64,000 nucleotides of DNA from Streptomyces sp. NRRL S-340 (GTDB lineage Bacteria > Actinomycetota > Actinomycetes > Streptomycetales > Streptomycetaceae): assembly GCF_000720185.1 (NCBI RefSeq), contig NZ_JOIY01000033.1, positions 162,300 to 226,299 on the forward strand, in the 5' to 3' direction. How positions within the stretch are numbered: the stretch's first letter is position 1; each line of letters begins with the position of its first letter. The translations under genes and the position numbers were made by a program. Under the pieces are notes generated by a model. It had not been told where the DNA came from and made no database searches. It saw only the letters and a list, made by a program, of their open reading frames with translations. Positions 8,665 through 17,319 of this stretch are shown here, piece after piece.

Positions 8665-9909
8665 TCAGCGCGTCGCTCCGCTCGGCGGCATTTCCCCGCT
8701 GAGCAGGAACGCGACGCTCCGCTCGGTCTCCGTCCAGGCCCGGGTGTCGAGTTGGACGGACTGGAGCAGGGCGCACTCGACGCGGTAGCCGTGCTCGGTG
8801 AGGCCGCGGCCGACGCGTTCGGCGGCGTCGCGGGTCGCGGCGTGGGCGACGATGCGCTGCGGGCGCCGGTCGGCCACCGCTTCGACGACGGCCGCTCCCC
8901 CGCCGCCGACCCGGACGACGTCCGGTTCGGGCAGGTCCTCCAGGACGTGCGGGGCGATGCCGTGCAGCACCTGCACCTGGACGCCGAAGCGGCGCGCGGC
9001 GGTCTCGGTGCGGGCGCAGGCCCGCGGGTCGCGGTCGACTGCGATGACGGCGGCGCCGCCGCGGGCGGCCTCGGTGGCGAAGGCGCCGCTGCCGCAGCCG
9101 ATGTCCCAGACCAGGTCTCCGACGCGCGGCCCCAGCCGGGCGAGTTGCGCGGCGCGCAGGAGGCCGGTCTCCCCCTCGCCCAGCGGTCCGTCGTAGGCGT
9201 CGGCGGGCCGGGTCCAGCCGCGCGGCCCGTCGGCCGGGTCTCGCCCGGCGATCCAGCCGCCGCTCTCGCCGGATGCGGCGCCCTGGACGGCGGGGGCCCG
9301 CCCGCCGTTGCCGCCGATGACGATGACGACGTTCGGGTCGCGCCAGGTGTGGTCGGCGGCCTTGTCGGAGGTGACGACGGTGACCTGTTCGCGCGCGGTG
9401 CCGAGTTCCTCGCAGATGACGAAGGTGCGGTGGACCTTGTCGAGGAGCAGGCCCAGTTCCGCGGGGCCGGCGCCGGGCGCGGTCAGTACGGCGACCTTGG
9501 TGTGGGCGCGGCAGACGTTCACGGCGCGGCGCAGGGTGCGTTTGTGGGCGACCACCACCTGGGCGTCGTCCCAGGGCATTCCGGCGCGGGCGAAGGCGGC
9601 GGCGACCGACGAGACGGCGGGGACGACCTCGACCTCCAGGCCGAACTCGGGTGCGCGCAGGGTCCGTACGACGCCGAAGAAGCCGGGGTCCCCGTCGGCG
9701 AGGACGACGGCGGTGCCGCGGTGGCCGGCGATGCGTCGGGCGGCGAGGGCGACGCTGCCGAGGCGGATGCGCTCGGCGCCGGGGGGCACCTCGGGCAGCG
9801 CGAGGTGGTGCGCCGCGCCCGCCACGAGGGTGGCTGCGCCGAGGGCGCCGCGCGCCGCGTCGGTCAGCGGCGAACCGTCCCAGCCGATCACCGTGACCCG
9901 GTCGGCCAT
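8665..9909 (-). CDS. cobL: Precorrin-6Y C5,15-methyltransferase (decarboxylating), CbiE-CbiT fusion
   Basis: Bifunctional corrin-ring enzyme of 414 residues. The N-terminal ~200 residues are a CbiE-type tetrapyrrole methylase (VTVIGWDGSPL start; VLADGDPGFFG about 70; PAVSSVAAAFARAG), methylating C5. Residues ~235-410 are CbiT, a Rossmann methyltransferase with the SAM motif VWDIGCGSGAFATEAA (about 262), which methylates C15 and decarboxylates the C12 side chain. It is the third tetrapyrrole gene on this strand and probably starts the group. Start ATG 9907-9909 with GGAG about 13 bases ahead. Cobalt insertion and the remaining cob genes are not in this window. Confidence 0.92.
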   Translation of the reverse strand: MADRVTVIGWDGSPLTDAARGALGAATLVAGAAHHLALPEVPPGAERIRLGSVALAARRIAGHRGTAVVLADGDPGFFGVVRTLRAPEFGLEVEVVPAVSSVAAAFARAGMPWDDAQVVVAHKRTLRRAVNVCRAHTKVAVLTAPGAGPAELGLLLDKVHRTFVICEELGTAREQVTVVTSDKAADHTWRDPNVVIVIGGNGGRAPAVQGAASGESGGWIAGRDPADGPRGWTRPADAYDGPLGEGETGLLRAAQLARLGPRVGDLVWDIGCGSGAFATEAARGGAAVIAVDRDPRACARTETAARRFGVQVQVLHGIAPHVLEDLPEPDVVRVGGGGAAVVEAVADRRPQRIVAHAATRDAAERVGRGLTEHGYRVECALLQSVQLDTRAWTETERSVAFLLSGEMPPSGATR

Positions 9910-10035
9910 CGTTGTCAGTCTCCAGGGGGATGATGCAGGTCGTCAGGGGCGACGCCCGAGTGCGGGCTCCGTGAGATTACCTGGTGGAGCCGCGGGGCGC
10001 GCGGCGGGGCGGCGGTGCGGCGGGGCCGCGTCCGG

Positions 10036-10674
10036 TCAGTTCCAGTCGGGGAACGAGCGGTAGCCGCCGGAGTCGGCGAGTTCTTCCTCGGCGCCGTCCA
10101 GGTCCTCCGGGAGCAGGCTCCACACGATGAAGTCGGTGCGCACGTCGGTCCAGGTGCCGTCCTCGGCGCGCACGTGGGCTATGCAAGCGTTGCGGAGCAC
10201 GCCCTCGCTGATGCAGCCGATCTTCTGGGCGACCTGCTGGGAGGCGGTGTTGCCGGCGGCGGTACGCAGTTCGATGCGTTCGAACTCCTGGTCGCCGAAC
10301 AGCCACTGGGCGGTGGCCAGGGCGGCCTCGGAGGCGTAGCCCTCGCCGCGGGCCCAGGGGGCGATGATGTACGACAGTTCGGTGGCGCGGACGTGCCAGT
10401 TGGTCTTGCTCAGCTGGACGATGCCGACCAGACGCTGGGTGAGGAACTCGGTGACCGCGAGGTCGAGGCCGCGGCCCGCGGTGCGTTCGGCGGGGGCGTG
10501 GCCGCCGATCCAGCGCAGGGCGGCCTCCTCGGTGAAGGGCTGGGGGACGTCGGTCCAGGCGGCGACCTGTTCGTCGTTCATCATCGCGGCCAGCGCGGGG
10601 GCGTCGTCCTCGTCGAGGGGGCGCAGCACCAACCGCTCCGTGCTGATGGAGATGTTGGGGAAGGTGCTAGTCAT
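10036..10674 (-). CDS. GNAT N-acetyltransferase, RimJ/RimL-like
   Basis: Acetyl-CoA-dependent acyltransferase of 212 residues. The start pattern STERLVLRPLDEDDAPALAAM and YIIAPWARGEGYASEA (acetyl-CoA pyrophosphate loop, about 115) with RIELRTAAGNTASQQVAQKIG are typical of the RimJ/RimL group that acetylates protein N-termini or small amines. The substrate is unknown. Start ATG 10674 lies shortly after TTACGG on the minus strand, so the message may have a very short leader. It stands alone between cobL and metQ, with same-strand transcription. Confidence 0.82.
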   Translation of the reverse strand: MTSTFPNISISTERLVLRPLDEDDAPALAAMMNDEQVAAWTDVPQPFTEEAALRWIGGHAPAERTAGRGLDLAVTEFLTQRLVGIVQLSKTNWHVRATELSYIIAPWARGEGYASEAALATAQWLFGDQEFERIELRTAAGNTASQQVAQKIGCISEGVLRNACIAHVRAEDGTWTDVRTDFIVWSLLPEDLDGAEEELADSGGYRSFPDWN

Positions 10675-10810
10675 GGCGCCGCTCCGTAACCTTCGGAAAT
10701 ACCGTCAGGGCCTGCTGAACTGTCCAGCATGCAGCATCCGCGCACCGCGTCGCACCACGGGGTCCGCCCCCGTGCGGAGGCGGACCCCGGGTGCGGCGGT
10801 GCCGGGCGGA

Positions 10811-11650
10811 TCAGAACGCCGGGACGACGGCTCCGTCGTACTTGTCCTCGATGAACTTCTTGACCTCGGGCGAGGTGAGCAGCTTGGCGAGCTTCTTCAC
10901 GCGCGGGTCGCTCTCGTTGCCCTTCTTCACGGCGAGGAAGTTGGCGTACGGGTTGCCCTTGGCGGACTCGGCGGCGAGCGCGTCCTTGGCCGGGCTCAGC
11001 TTGGCCTCCAGGGCGTAGTTGCCGTTGATCACCGCGGCGTCGACGTCGCCGAGCGAGCGCGGCAGCTGGGCCGCCTCGAGCTCCTTGAACTTCAGGCCCT
11101 TGGGGTTGTCGGTGACGTCCTTGGGGGTGGCCTCGTAGCCGGCGCCGGCCTTGAGCTTGAGCAGCCCGTTGGCCTCCAGCAGCTTGAGCGCGCGGGCCTC
11201 GTTGGTGGTGTCGTTGGGGAGGGCGACGGTGGCGCCCTGCTTGAGGTCCGTGAGCTTCTTGACGCTCTTGGAGTAGACACCGAGCGGTTCCAGGTGCACG
11301 GTGCCGCCCGGGACCGGCACGATGTCGGTGCCGTTCTTCTTGTTGAAGTCGTCCAGGTAGGGCTTGTGCTGGAAGTAGTTGGCGTCGACCTGGCCCTGCT
11401 GGACGGCCGTGTTGGGGGTCACGTAGTCGGTGAACTCCTTGACCTCCAGCTTGAGGCCGGCCTTCTGCGCCAGGTGGTCCTTGACGTAGGAGAGGATCTC
11501 GCCCTGCGGGGTGGGGGTGGCGGCGACGGTCAGCGTGGCGTTCGCGTCGCTCTTGCCGGAGCCGGAGTCCGAGCCGCCGCAGGCGGTGAGCCCGAAGGTG
11601 AGGGCTCCGGCGGCCAGGACGGCAGAGGTGATCTTGGCGGTGTTACGCAC
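10811..11650 (-). CDS. metQ: Methionine ABC transporter substrate-binding lipoprotein
   Basis: NlpA/MetQ-family lipoprotein that captures L- and D-methionine outside the membrane and delivers it to MetI/MetN. The GTG start at 11650 follows AAGGAAAGG and gives a 279-residue product with signal peptide VRNTAKITSAVLAAGALTFG and lipobox LTAC (acylated Cys about 24). Family blocks seen are ATPTPQGEILSYVKDH, VQQGQVDANYFQHKPYLDDF and VNGNYA-type IINGNYALEA. An upstream extension of the open frame lacks a signal peptide and is rejected. Third gene of metN-metI-metQ, 83 bases after metI. Confidence 0.93.
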   Translation of the reverse strand: MRNTAKITSAVLAAGALTFGLTACGGSDSGSGKSDANATLTVAATPTPQGEILSYVKDHLAQKAGLKLEVKEFTDYVTPNTAVQQGQVDANYFQHKPYLDDFNKKNGTDIVPVPGGTVHLEPLGVYSKSVKKLTDLKQGATVALPNDTTNEARALKLLEANGLLKLKAGAGYEATPKDVTDNPKGLKFKELEAAQLPRSLGDVDAAVINGNYALEAKLSPAKDALAAESAKGNPYANFLAVKKGNESDPRVKKLAKLLTSPEVKKFIEDKYDGAVVPAF

Positions 11651-11733
11651 GAAAAGTGCCTTTCCTTGGGTGGTGCGACCCCGTAGGGGGGAACGGGGAG
11701 TCTGGTACGGGCGGGGCGGGACCCGGCGGCGGG

Positions 11734-12498
11734 TCAGGCCGCCTTGCTCACGTCGGCCGTGGCGGGATCGCCGCCTTTGCCGGTGCCGTCGGCCGCGCCG
11801 GCCTTGAGCAGCCGCAGCCTGGGGGCCGGTCCGGAGCGGCCGCCGCGCCGGTGCAGGGAGCGGGCGGCGAAGTCGCCGGCGAACTGGATGAGCGAGATGA
11901 CCACGGCCAGGATCGCCACGGTGATCCACATCAGCTGGGTCTCGAAGCGCTGGTAGCCGTAGCGGATGGCGATGTCGCCGAGGCCGCCGGCGCCGACCGT
12001 GCCGGCCATCGCGGAGTAGCCGATGAGGGCGACGACGGTCGTGGTGGTGCCGGCGATCAGGGACGGCAGGGCCTCGGGCACGAGGACCTTGCGCACGACC
12101 GTCCAGGTGTTGCCGCCCATGGACTGCACGGCCTCGACGAGGCCGCCGTCCACCTCGCGCACGGAGGTCTCCACCAGCCGTGCGAAGAACGGGATGGCGC
12201 CGATGGCGAGCGGCACGATGGCGGCCTCGCGTCCGATGGTGGTCCCGGTCACCCAGCGGGTGAAGTCCATCAGGGCGACCATGAGGATGATGAACGGCAT
12301 CGAACGGGCGATGTTGACCGTCTGGCCGATGACCTTGTTGGCGAGGACGTTCTGGAGCAGGCCGCCCCGGTCGGTGAGGACCAGCAGGACGCCGAGCGGC
12401 AGCCCGCCGACGACGGCGATCAGCGTGGACCAGCCGACCATGTAGAGGGTGTCCCAACAGGCCTGGGACAGCAGCGGGTGCATCTCGGACCAGCTCAT
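11734..12498 (-). CDS. metI: Methionine ABC transporter permease
   Basis: Inner-membrane permease of the methionine importer, 254 residues with five to six hydrophobic segments. The EAA loop that contacts the ATPase is visible as DGGLVEAVQSMGGNTWTVVRK, followed by VLVPEALPSLIAG. The C-terminal ~40 residues (SLHRRGGRSGPAPRLRLL onwards) extend beyond the E. coli length and look cytoplasmic. Its ATG overlaps the metN stop as ATGA (12495-12498), indicating translational coupling. Confidence 0.93.
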   Translation of the reverse strand: MSWSEMHPLLSQACWDTLYMVGWSTLIAVVGGLPLGVLLVLTDRGGLLQNVLANKVIGQTVNIARSMPFIILMVALMDFTRWVTGTTIGREAAIVPLAIGAIPFFARLVETSVREVDGGLVEAVQSMGGNTWTVVRKVLVPEALPSLIAGTTTTVVALIGYSAMAGTVGAGGLGDIAIRYGYQRFETQLMWITVAILAVVISLIQFAGDFAARSLHRRGGRSGPAPRLRLLKAGAADGTGKGGDPATADVSKAA

Positions 12499-13544
12499 CG
12501 GGCGCCTTCCTTCACCAGCGGGCCGTCCTGGCCGACGACGTCGATCTGCAGGCCCTGCTCGCGCAGGAAGCCGACGGGTACGACGTTGTCCTCGTAGCGG
12601 CCGGGCAGTTCGATGCGCATCCGGCCGACCTGGAGGCCGCCGACGGTGTCGATGGCGGCGCCGAGGATCGATATGTCGATGTTGTAGGTGCGGGACAGCT
12701 GGGAGATGACGGGCTGGGTGGCGGCCTCGCCGTGGAAGGTGACGTCCAGGACGGTCCGGTCCTCGCCGCCGGCCTCGCCGCCCACCGGGAACAGCGCCGA
12801 GGCCAGCTGGGAGCCCGGCGTGGCGAGCAGTTCGCTCACGGTGCCGGACTCGACGATCCGGCCCCGCTCCATGAGCGCGGCGGAGTCGCAGATCGACTTG
12901 ACGACGTCCATCTCGTGCGTGATGAGCAGGACGGTCAGGCCGAGCTGCCGGTTGAGGTCGCGCAGCAGCTGGAGGATGGAGCGGGTGGTCTCCGGGTCGA
13001 GCGCGCTGGTGGCCTCGTCGGACAGGAGCACCTTGGGGTCGCCGGCCAGGGCGCGGGCGATGCCGACGCGCTGCTTCTGGCCGCCGGAGAGCTGGGCGGG
13101 GTAGGCGCCGGCCTTGTCGGCGAGACCGACCAGGTCGAGCAGTTCGAGCGCCCTGCGGGAACGTTCCTTCCCTGACCTGCCGAGGATCTCCAGAGGCAGT
13201 TCGACGTTGTCCCGGACGGTGCGCGTGGACAGCAGGTTGAAGTGCTGGAAGACCATGCCGATCCGGCTGCGCGCCTGCCGCAGCTCCCGGCCGGCCCGCG
13301 GGCCGCGCCCGGCGAGGGCGGTGAGGTCCTGCCCGGCCACGGTGACCGTGCCCGAGGTGGGCCGCTCCAGCAGGTTGATGCAGCGGATCAGCGAGGACTT
13401 GCCGGCACCGGACTGGCCGATGACGCCGTACACCTCGCCTTCGCGGACGTGCAGGTCGACGCCGTCGAGGGCGGTGACCTCGCGTCCGCGCGAGCGGTAG
13501 ACCTTGGTGAGGCCCGATGTGGTGATCACGTGGGTTTCCGTCAC
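12495..13544 (-). CDS. metN: Methionine ABC transporter ATP-binding protein
   Basis: ATPase of the MetNIQ importer, 349 residues. Walker A GQSGAGKSS (about 43), Q-loop FQHFNLLS, signature LSGGQKQRV (about 150), Walker B VLLSDEATSALD and the switch His in LLITHEMD are intact. The C-terminal ~85 residues form the NIL/ACT-like domain that in the family binds methionine and shuts transport down when internal methionine is high. GTG start at 13544. It is the first structural gene of the operon and is preceded by a 200-base leader containing a small Cys/Met ORF. Confidence 0.94.
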   Translation of the reverse strand: MTETHVITTSGLTKVYRSRGREVTALDGVDLHVREGEVYGVIGQSGAGKSSLIRCINLLERPTSGTVTVAGQDLTALAGRGPRAGRELRQARSRIGMVFQHFNLLSTRTVRDNVELPLEILGRSGKERSRRALELLDLVGLADKAGAYPAQLSGGQKQRVGIARALAGDPKVLLSDEATSALDPETTRSILQLLRDLNRQLGLTVLLITHEMDVVKSICDSAALMERGRIVESGTVSELLATPGSQLASALFPVGGEAGGEDRTVLDVTFHGEAATQPVISQLSRTYNIDISILGAAIDTVGGLQVGRMRIELPGRYEDNVVPVGFLREQGLQIDVVGQDGPLVKEGAR

Positions 13545-14104
13545 TGTCGAGTGCGCGGCGCGTCGTGGGCGCCGGGCACGGCGTTCATGGTCGGGTGCGG
13601 CCGGAACGCGGCACGTCCCGCAGCGGAGGAACGGGACGCGCGCGGGGGCACGGGCTCAGTCGCCCGCGGCGGACGGGCCGGGCGCGGACATGAGCGGGCA
13701 CTCGCTTCGGGGCGCGAGGCTCAGGTGGTGCAGGGGCCCTCTAGAAGGCGCGCATTCGACGCACAGGACACATACAACGAGCACCGGGCGTCATCGTCGC
13801 CTCGGTCGCAGGGATGCGGCAGCTCGTCGTGGTCATGCGATCAGTAAACCAGACCCATGGTGCTGACACGGCACCGCTGTCCGCATCGTGGACGTTCTTG
13901 GGACGCCCCCGGGCGGCGGCCGGGCACGGCCTCGCCCACGCCGCTGACCAGCGGCGACAGGTCCGGCGGGGGTCCGCCCGCGGGGGCACCCGGAGCCGGT
14001 CACGGGCCGGGCTGTGGCCAACGCCACGGCCGCACCCGAGCGCGCCGGGCGCCGGCGCCGGGGCGGGCGCGGTGGGGTCTTCGCCCCGTAATAGGGTCAC
14101 AGGC
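13545..14104. other. 560-bp divergent intergenic region (metN / membrane gene)
   Basis: Holds the candidate metN leader peptide (13741-13836), a likely minus-strand promoter near 13836-13866 (TTTACT with GTGTCA about 17 bases upstream) and, on the plus strand, TAATAGGGT just before the membrane gene at 14105. The rest is G/C-rich with no conserved coding pattern. I looked for the SAM-I riboswitch core (GA-rich kink-turn with GCCGCGGCAACC) and did not see it. Confidence 0.5.
13741..13836 (-). CDS. Candidate leader peptide of metNIQ (31 codons)
   Basis: Minus-strand ORF MTTTSCRIPATEATM... ending ...RCMCPVRRMRAF, with three Cys and four Met in 31 residues, clustering as CMC and RRM near the end. 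The ATG at 13836 follows a -10-like TTTACT by about seven bases, suggesting a leaderless mRNA; internal ATGs at 13794 (after GAGGCG) and 13773 would give 17- and 10-residue forms in the same frame. It ends about 196 bases before metN. A translated leader sensing sulfur amino-acid supply would fit, but no clear terminator hairpin was found between it and metN, so the role is inferred. Confidence 0.4.
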   Translation of the reverse strand: MTTTSCRIPATEATMTPGARCMCPVRRMRAF

Positions 14105-14464
14105 ATGCTTGATGCCCTGACGCTGGTGACCGGCGTCGCCGCGTTGCTGCTCGCCGCCTGGTGCGGCTGGGCCGCCTACCGTGACCAGCCGACGAAGGAC
14201 TGGCACTTCATCGGGATGGCCGTGGTCACCGTGCTGGCCCTGGTCCAGCTGGTGATCGGGATCGTGCAGCTCGCGCGGGGCGAGAAGCCGGACCAGGGGG
14301 CGACGATCTTCGTGGCGTACCTGCTGGGCGCCTTCGCGTGCGTCCCGGCGGCCGCCTTCATGTCGCTGGCGGAGCGCACGCGCTGGGGCTCGGTGACGGT
14401 CGCGGCCGGCGGGGTCGTCCTCGCCGTCCTGGAAGTGCGGCTCTACGACATCTGGGGAGGCTGA
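14105..14464 (+). CDS. Small integral membrane protein, three to four helices
   Basis: Unrecognised 119-residue membrane protein. Hydrophobic segments: LTLVTGVAALLLAAWCGWAA (about 4-23), IGMAVVTVLALVQLVIGIVQL (about 36-56, split by a short loop), IFVAYLLGAFACVPAAAFMSL (about 67-88) and a last one near VTVAAGGVVLAVL. The cytoplasmic loop after helix 2 carries RGEKPDQG. Start ATG 14105, after AGGG; an upstream in-frame extension is Arg/Gly-rich and unlikely. It is followed after one base by another membrane protein, so the two are probably an operon and may act as a pair. No function is assigned. Confidence 0.75.
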   Translation: MLDALTLVTGVAALLLAAWCGWAAYRDQPTKDWHFIGMAVVTVLALVQLVIGIVQLARGEKPDQGATIFVAYLLGAFACVPAAAFMSLAERTRWGSVTVAAGGVVLAVLEVRLYDIWGG

Positions 14465-14465
14465 G

Positions 14466-14906
14466 ATGGCCACTGTCGACCAGAAGCCGGCCAAGGCGGC
14501 GAAGGCCCGGCTCATCAGCGGACCGGGCATCCTGCTCGTCTGGCTGTACGGCGTGATGGTGGTCGGCGCGGTCTCCCGCTCCGTCTACCAGATCGCGACC
14601 GACTTCGGCCGGGCCCCGCTCGCCTACTCGCTCTCGGCGGTGGCGGGCGTGGTCTACGGCTTCATCACCTACTCGCTGGTGCGCGGCGGGGAGAAGGCCC
14701 GCCGGGCGGCCCTGGTGTGCTGCGCCGCCGAGCTGGTGGGCGTGCTGACGGTGGGGACCTGGACGCTCGTCGAACCGTCCGCCTTCCCCGACGCGACCGT
14801 GTGGTCCGACTACGGCATGGGGTACGTCTTCATCCCCGTGCTGCTCCCGCTGTCCGCGCTGTACTGGCTGCGCAAGGCCCGCAGGCAGGGACCGGCGGCC
14901 GCCTGA
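14466..14906 (+). CDS. Small integral membrane protein, four helices
   Basis: 146-residue membrane protein of unknown function. After a basic N-terminus (KPAKAAKARLI) come four hydrophobic stretches, around 22-42, 55-75, 84-105 and 118-136, ending with a basic LRKARRQG tail that is probably cytoplasmic. A conserved-looking outer loop holds WTLVEPSAFPDATVWSDYG. It starts one base after the stop of the previous membrane gene, which implies translational coupling. Convergent with the GNAT gene at 14945. Confidence 0.78.
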   Translation: MATVDQKPAKAAKARLISGPGILLVWLYGVMVVGAVSRSVYQIATDFGRAPLAYSLSAVAGVVYGFITYSLVRGGEKARRAALVCCAAELVGVLTVGTWTLVEPSAFPDATVWSDYGMGYVFIPVLLPLSALYWLRKARRQGPAAA

Positions 14907-14944
14907 GCCGCCGCCGGGACCCGCCCCGAGCCGGACGGGAGACC

Positions 14945-15442
14945 CTAGGCGGTCGCCACGTACGTGCCGGCCGGCTTCTCCAGGAGGATCATCGGGACGC
15001 CGTCGGGGCTGTCGAAGGTGCCCACCGTCTGGTAGCCGACGCGGCGGTACAGGCGCAGGTTGCCCTCGCTGCGGTGGCCGGTGTGCAGGCGGAAGCGGGT
15101 GGCGCCGCGCTCCTCGGCCAGGGCCGCCTCGACCGCGCGCAGCAGCCGGGCGCCGATGCCGTGGCCCTGCAGGCGGGGGTGGACGCAGAGTTTGCCGATG
15201 GCGGCCGCGCCGTCCTCGGTCGTGCTGCCGCGCACCGAGCCCACCACCTCGTCGCCGAGCCGGGCCACGAAGACGCAGTCGGCGGCGACCTCCTGGCGGA
15301 GTGAGTCGAGGCTCTGCACGAGCGGGTCGATGCGGTAGTTGCCGTACAGCGCCGCCTCGCCCTGGAAGCACAGGTACTGAAGCTTGAAGATCTGCTCCGC
15401 GTCCTGCTCGGTCGCCGCCGAGATGGTCACGCTCATGCCCAT
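14945..15442 (-). CDS. GNAT N-acetyltransferase
   Basis: Single-domain acetyltransferase of 165 residues. The acetyl-CoA loop is HPRLQGHGIGARLLRA (about 92-107), with the usual RXXGXG/A pattern modified to QGHGIG, followed by RLHTGHRSEGNLRLYRRVGY, a common GNAT beta-bulge and helix 4. ATG 15442 is chosen because GGGAGG stands nine bases before it; two other Met codons lie seven residues upstream and two downstream. Substrate unknown. The gene is transcribed leftward after the sigma-like gene, separated by 45 bases. Confidence 0.8.
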   Translation of the reverse strand: MGMSVTISAATEQDAEQIFKLQYLCFQGEAALYGNYRIDPLVQSLDSLRQEVAADCVFVARLGDEVVGSVRGSTTEDGAAAIGKLCVHPRLQGHGIGARLLRAVEAALAEERGATRFRLHTGHRSEGNLRLYRRVGYQTVGTFDSPDGVPMILLEKPAGTYVATA

Positions 15443-15487
15443 GTGCGCACGCCTCCCGCTCACCTGATCACCTGTTGTCCCCCACTC

Positions 15488-15994
15488 CTATCCCCGGGCT
15501 TCGCGCGCCGCAACCTCCGGCGCGAGCAAACGCCGCAGACATCCCAGACATCTGGAACGTTCCGGTCCGAGGCTGCCCTGTGAGATACCCAACTCCCCGG
15601 CGATCTCCCGGTAGGTGAGGTCCCTCGGCGACAGCAGCGCCTCCAGCAGCCGGGGGCAGCGGCCCGGCAGGCGGCCCACCGCGTCGCGCAGCGCGCGCCC
15701 CCGCGCGGCGGCCAGCGCCATGGACTCGGGTCCGCGCTCGCTGTCGTCGGCGGGTTCGAGGCCGTACGGACGCTCGATGGTGACGGTGCGTCGGGTCCGG
15801 CGCGCCTCGGAGCGGACGGCCCTGCGCAGCCAGCCCTGGGGGTCGTGCGGCGGCCCGTCCGTCTCCAGGCGCTCCAGCAGCCGCAGCCAGACCGCCTGTT
15901 CCAGGTCGCCCGGTTCCGTTCCGGAGGCATGTGCCTCGGCGGAGGCCTCCGCGGCGAGCAGCGGGCGCAGGGCGGCGAGCATGTCGGGTGTCAT
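15488..15994 (-). CDS. Short sigma-70-family (ECF-like) factor
   Basis: Sigma-factor-like protein of about 168 residues. LEQAVWLRLLERL...DPQGWLRRAVRSEARR (about 30-65) resembles region 2, and RDLTYREIAGELGISQGSLGPERSRC (about 122-147) is a region 4 helix-turn-helix of the kind that reads -35 elements. It differs from canonical ECF factors by the poor region 2.2-2.4 and by several Cys near the end (CPRLL, CLGCLRRLL), which might bind metal or form a disulfide. No anti-sigma gene adjoins. Start uncertain: ATG 15994 is preferred, but the frame is open to GTG 16042. Confidence 0.65.
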   Translation of the reverse strand: MTPDMLAALRPLLAAEASAEAHASGTEPGDLEQAVWLRLLERLETDGPPHDPQGWLRRAVRSEARRTRRTVTIERPYGLEPADDSERGPESMALAAARGRALRDAVGRLPGRCPRLLEALLSPRDLTYREIAGELGISQGSLGPERSRCLGCLRRLLAPEVAAREARG

Positions 15995-16071
15995 ATGCGG
16001 CACGACGCGCCCGCCCCGGCGCGGGGTTGCCGGGGCGGCCACGGGTTCACACCGACGGGGGCGGAACGGGT

Positions 16072-17319
16072 TCAGCGGTTGACGGACCGGCGGCTCAGGA
16101 AGTCCTCCCGGGCGAGCAGGCCGGTGTCGGCGTTGTCGGTGAAGATGCCGTCGATGCCGGTGGCGAAGTAGGCCTGGAAGAGGCCGAAGGCGTCACCGTA
16201 GGCGTCCTTGGCGGTGCCCTTGCGGAACTTCGGCGGCAGGAACGGGTTCTCGTTGCGCATGGTGTATGGGTGCAGGACCAGTCCCGCCGCGTGCGCGTCC
16301 CGCACCAGCGTGCTCGGCCTGCCGAGGTTGCCGTCCGCCTCCTTGGGGATGACCAGGTCCACGGTCGGGCCGATGCCCTGCGCGTAGGAGGCGATCTCCT
16401 TCAGGCCCTCGGGGGTGATGAGGTCGGCCACCGTGCGCGGGTCGCCGGCCTCGACGAAGTCGTACGGGCGGCTGTCGGCGCCGGACAGGAGCACGGCCAG
16501 GGGGTTGTCCACGAGCCGGCGCAGCCGCTGGATGCTGCTGGGCTCGAAGGACTGGAGGATCACCGGCGAGTTCCTGCGGTCCTTGCCGTGCCTGCGCAGC
16601 AGCTTCGCCACCCGCTCCTCCAGGCCGAGGCCCAGCTTGCGGAAGTAGGTGGGGTGCTTGGTCTCGGGATAGATCCACACCTGCCGGCCGCGGCGGCGGG
16701 TCTGCTCGTCCTGCCACTTCAGGACCTCTTCGAAGGTGGGGATCTCCCAGCGGCCGTCGTAGAGGGTGTTGTGCGGGCGGTTGGCCGGGATGCGTTCGAC
16801 GGCGCGCAGCGTCTTCAGCTCGGCGAGCGTGAAGTCCTCCGTGAACCAGCCGGTGGTGGGCACCCCGTCGAGGACCTTGGTGGTGCGGCGGCCGGCGAAC
16901 TCGGGGTGGTCGGCGACGTCCGTGGTGCCGCCGATCTCCGGCTCGTGCCGGCACACGAGGTGGCCGTCCCGGGTGGGCACCAGGTCTCCGGCCTCGACGA
17001 CGTGGGCGCCGAGGTCGAGGGCCAGCTCGTAGGAGCCGAAGGTGTGCTCGGGCCGGTATCCGCTGGCGCCGCGGTGGCCGATGACCGTCGGCACGGGCAG
17101 GCTCCCGAGACCGCCGCGCCGGCCGGTCCCGCCGTGCCCGGCCGCGGCCGGGGTCTGTGCGGGCCCCGCCTGTGCGGCGCCGGCCGTGCCGGGCGCTCCG
17201 AGGACCGCTCCCCCGGCGCCGAGCACGGCGGCCCCGAGCAGCGTCCGGCGCCCGGTCCGGCCCGTGCGCCCGTCGGACTCCCGCGCCTGCCCCTGCCGCT
17301 GCGGCTCCTGCGTCCCCAT
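16072..17319 (-). CDS. glpQ: Tat-exported glycerophosphodiester phosphodiesterase
   Basis: Secreted enzyme that hydrolyses glycerophosphodiesters (deacylated phospholipids or teichoic acid fragments) to glycerol-3-phosphate and an alcohol. The N-terminus GRTGRRTLLGAAVLGAGG with a following AGAAQA-type cleavage site is a Tat signal. The GDPD core starts IGHRGASGYRPEHT (about 103-116, catalytic His-Arg and Glu), with metal-site LVCRHEPEI and the second catalytic His region KHPTYF; the end GIDGIFTDNAD is also typical. 415 residues. Start ATG 17319 follows GGAGG by six bases. Phosphate starvation control would be expected, but I saw no clear PHO box. Confidence 0.9.
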   Translation of the reverse strand: MGTQEPQRQGQARESDGRTGRTGRRTLLGAAVLGAGGAVLGAPGTAGAAQAGPAQTPAAAGHGGTGRRGGLGSLPVPTVIGHRGASGYRPEHTFGSYELALDLGAHVVEAGDLVPTRDGHLVCRHEPEIGGTTDVADHPEFAGRRTTKVLDGVPTTGWFTEDFTLAELKTLRAVERIPANRPHNTLYDGRWEIPTFEEVLKWQDEQTRRRGRQVWIYPETKHPTYFRKLGLGLEERVAKLLRRHGKDRRNSPVILQSFEPSSIQRLRRLVDNPLAVLLSGADSRPYDFVEAGDPRTVADLITPEGLKEIASYAQGIGPTVDLVIPKEADGNLGRPSTLVRDAHAAGLVLHPYTMRNENPFLPPKFRKGTAKDAYGDAFGLFQAYFATGIDGIFTDNADTGLLAREDFLSRRSVNR

